Origin: Globobulimina sp.
Taxonomy: Eukaryota > Foraminifera > Rotaliida
Length of the DNA: 7,852 bases
Direction of reading: 5' to 3'
Assembly (NCBI GenBank): GCA_003354225.1
Contig: PIVH01000115.1
Coordinates: 1-7,852 of the forward strand
Part shown: one piece after another, positions 5,953 through 7,852 of the stretch
How positions within the stretch are numbered: the stretch's first letter is position 1
Layout of the letters: each line of letters opens with the position of its first letter
Notes under the pieces: generated by a model
Databases searched by the model: none
What the model was told of the DNA's origin: nothing
The model's input: only the letters and a program-made list of their open reading frames with translations
Position numbers and translations under genes: made by a program

Positions 5953-7508
5953 CTATAATTTTGCTGTTGTCAGTTTACATTTTTTTTCCAAAATTTTTGC
6001 AATATTTAAAATTTTTTCTTCTTGATGTAATCCGGACATAATTAACATTCCAAGAGGCATTCTTTTATTCTTTTTCATCTTCAAATACTTGATTGGCACT
6101 GATAAGCCAGGAATCGCAGTCACTGTCGATAGTGTAGTAAATGCTGCATTTGAATGATAGCAATCTGTCCATAATTTTGTTGTTCCATCAACTTTATCCT
6201 TTAAAAATCCATCAATTCGATAATCTGTTTGTTTGGGTGTCAATATTGGCACTGTTGGTGTAATTAAAATATCATATTTACTAAAACATTTATAAATTAT
6301 TTTACAAAAACTTTCTCTGTTTTTAATACATTGTATAATATCCATTCCATTTATTTTATTTTTACCGTCAAACATCATTTGTTGAATATTTAAATCAATT
6401 TTATCTAAAAACGTTTTATTATCCTTGAAATAATTTGGATATTCAACACACATTATACATTTTTTCATTTTATTCCATACATCCATATGATGTCCATTTA
6501 TTCGATCGATTGAATTATAAATTGGTGGATCAATAAATTCAATGTTATCTACAAAATTCGTCAAATATTCCATTTTGTTTAATACTGCATTCCATATTTC
6601 AACATCAATATAATTAACTGCACCATCTAAATCTTTAGAAACTGCAATTCGATAATTTTTGATGTTGTCTTTTCGTTTTATTCTTTTATGAACATCTTCA
6701 ATTTCACTTTTTGCATAATTAAAATTATCAGGCATTTGTTTCAAATATAACTCAATGTCTTCAATCCGGCGACACATTGGTCCAACAGTTGTCCAGTTAG
6801 GGAATGGAGCATATACTCCAAGTCCAACAGTTGGGCGCAATCCATAAACACCACAAATCGACGAAGGAATTCGAACTGATCCTCCAGCATCACTTCCAAC
6901 ATTCAAACATCCAATTCCTATCATTAATTGCTATGAAATTACACATTTAAAACAAAAAATGCATGCAAAGACATACCGAGAGCTGTGAGGGTTGCAGCCC
7001 CTCCTGAACTTCCACCAGTAATCAAGCTTAAATTATGTGGATTATTTGTATGGCCATGGAGATAAGAAGAAGTGACAGTTTTTTGTGACATTTCAGGACA
7101 TGTGGTTTGACATAAAATAATTGCACCTTGAGACACTAAAGCATGAATTGCTGGATTTGATTGGGTCGGAGTGCGGTGATATTGCGGATTAAAAATGCCG
7201 TTTGTATATGGAACACCCTCCAATGCATTGCTGGAAACATCTTTAATTGTTATAGGAATACCATCAAATGGTCCTAATGTTGCACCAGTTTCATATCGAA
7301 TTGTTGATTCTTTTGCATTTTGTAAAATGGAATCTGTAGCAAAGCGTTTTGCAATTGCATTTACTTTTGGGTTAACTTTATCTAATTCTTGCAATTGCCA
7401 TTCAACAACTTGCAATGGTGTAATCGCTCCGATTCTGTAATAATTGGTGATTTCTGCAATTGATAGGGTTGGAATTCGAGAAAGAATTACAGAAACTGAC
7501 GTTGACAT
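5953..7508 (-). CDS. Amidase-signature family hydrolase, two exons, 498 aa
   Basis: Exon 1 is 7508-6977 and exon 2 is 6917-5953, ending at TAG. Amidase-signature enzymes hydrolyse or transfer amide groups using a Ser-cisSer-Lys triad. Lys89 lies in PITIKD. The cis-Ser is Ser167 in GGSSGG. The nucleophile is Ser191 in GSDAGGS. The 24-residue gap between the two serines equals that in fatty-acid amide hydrolase (S217 to S241). Flanking matches are GPFDGIP, C-G-V-x-G-L-R-P-T, the T-V-G-P-M-x-R-x-x-x-D-I-E-L helix, DILITPTVP, and the C-terminal PGLSVP with PLGMLIMSG. Length is typical for the family (about 450-550 aa). No N-terminal transmembrane helix or signal peptide is seen, so a soluble cytosolic enzyme is likely. 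The substrate cannot be read from sequence: fatty-acid amide hydrolase-like, general amidase and GatA-like are all possible, though nothing nearby suggests a GatCAB partner. Confidence 0.92.
6918..6976 (-). other. Predicted 59-bp intron in the amidase gene
   Basis: On the minus strand the donor GTATGT starts at 6976 and the acceptor ATGATAG ends at 6918. Phase 1: G plus GA rebuilds Gly178. The joined reading TALG-IGCLNVGSD restores the exact 14-residue gap between GGSSGG and GSD that the family has. Without splicing the upstream frame stops soon after, and the downstream frame starts after the cis-Ser. Confidence 0.9.
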
Positions 7509-7852
7509 GTTTTACTTAATGTTATTAAATTCGAAAACGTTTTTATTCGATCGTGAATCATTTTTATTAAAAGCGTATAATATTATGTTAACAGCCGAAT
7601 GAATGAAACGGAAAGTAGACGAAATTTCAGATTATTGTACTTATATTGTAAACGATTTGATTTGTCAATCATCAAAAACTAAACTAAAATATAAATTAAA
7701 ATTACATTGACATTAGCATAGACATAGAGCTAAATAAATTATAAAACAATACAAAAACAAATATAAAAATATATATATTTTTTATATCAGCAAATTCAGA
7801 AGAAAGCAAATTAAATTATTAATTTATTGACCCAATTGATGCAATAATTGCT
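7509..7852. other. AT-rich region upstream of the amidase gene, no gene recognised
   Basis: These 344 bp should contain the amidase promoter on the minus strand. The sequence is dominated by A/T runs, including alternating AT near 7767-7787. The longest plus-strand reading noted starts at ATG 7599 and runs only 27 codons (MNETESRRNF...) before TAA. It could be the first exon of a divergent gene leaving to the right, but nothing supports that here. No tRNA-like or other structured RNA was recognised. Confidence 0.5.

Noticed and set aside
7195-7440. Plus-strand 81-codon open frame antisense to amidase exon 1
   Set aside because: Shadow of conserved amidase coding sequence, no independent evidence.
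7599-7682. 27-codon plus-strand reading starting at ATG 7599
   Set aside because: Too short and without similarity or splice evidence; kept only as a note in the intergenic entry.

Overview
The window looks like nuclear DNA of an AT-rich, intron-containing protist. Coding segments end in TAA or TAG. Three short spliceosomal introns (64, 89 and 59 bp) can be placed by reading-frame phase together with protein family continuity. Asn/Lys-rich inserts and poly-A/T runs are common. Three traits recall rhizarian protists, especially reticulose foraminifera such as Reticulomyxa: Pro-Thr-Ser rich surface proteins with a C-x5-C repeat style, a 7TM protein carrying an RGS domain with an R-x-W-L-x-Y-Y-D segment after TM3, and BTB/KCTD-like proteins. 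That placement is inference from remembered family style, not shown by the sequence.

Layout from left to right. Positions 1-1977 (+) are the 3' part of a cell-surface gene: a Cys-repeat ectodomain, a Pro/Thr/Ser linker, a PAN/apple-like domain, a second Cys-rich domain, one transmembrane helix and a charged tail. It enters from the left edge through a 64-bp intron. Positions 1978-2314 are a convergent intergenic region with a G-rich tract and small tandem repeats. Positions 2315-2825 (-) hold a small BTB/T1 (KCTD-like) gene, or a damaged one, interrupted by a region bounded by an 18-bp inverted repeat. Positions 2826-3119 are AT-rich spacer with a TCATGATA repeat array. Positions 3120-4819 (-) are one gene split over two open frames. 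Exon 1 encodes seven transmembrane helices and exon 2 an RGS domain, joined by an 89-bp intron that contains a 25-bp imperfect hairpin. Positions 4932-5798 (-) encode an ALKBH2-type DNA dioxygenase with all catalytic residues. Positions 5953-7508 (-) encode a complete amidase-signature hydrolase over two exons, with the intron lying between its two catalytic serines. Positions 7509-7852 are AT-rich upstream DNA.

The four genes on the minus strand run head to tail with gaps of about 110-300 bp, so this is a compact genome. They do not form an obvious pathway: receptor/G-protein signalling, DNA alkylation repair and amide hydrolysis are unrelated jobs. The only speculative link is the BTB/KCTD-like gene beside the 7TM-RGS gene, because some animal KCTD proteins bind G-protein beta-gamma subunits. 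The most noteworthy items are the 7TM-RGS fusion that an intron hides, its intronic hairpin, and the unresolved inverted-repeat structure inside the BTB gene.
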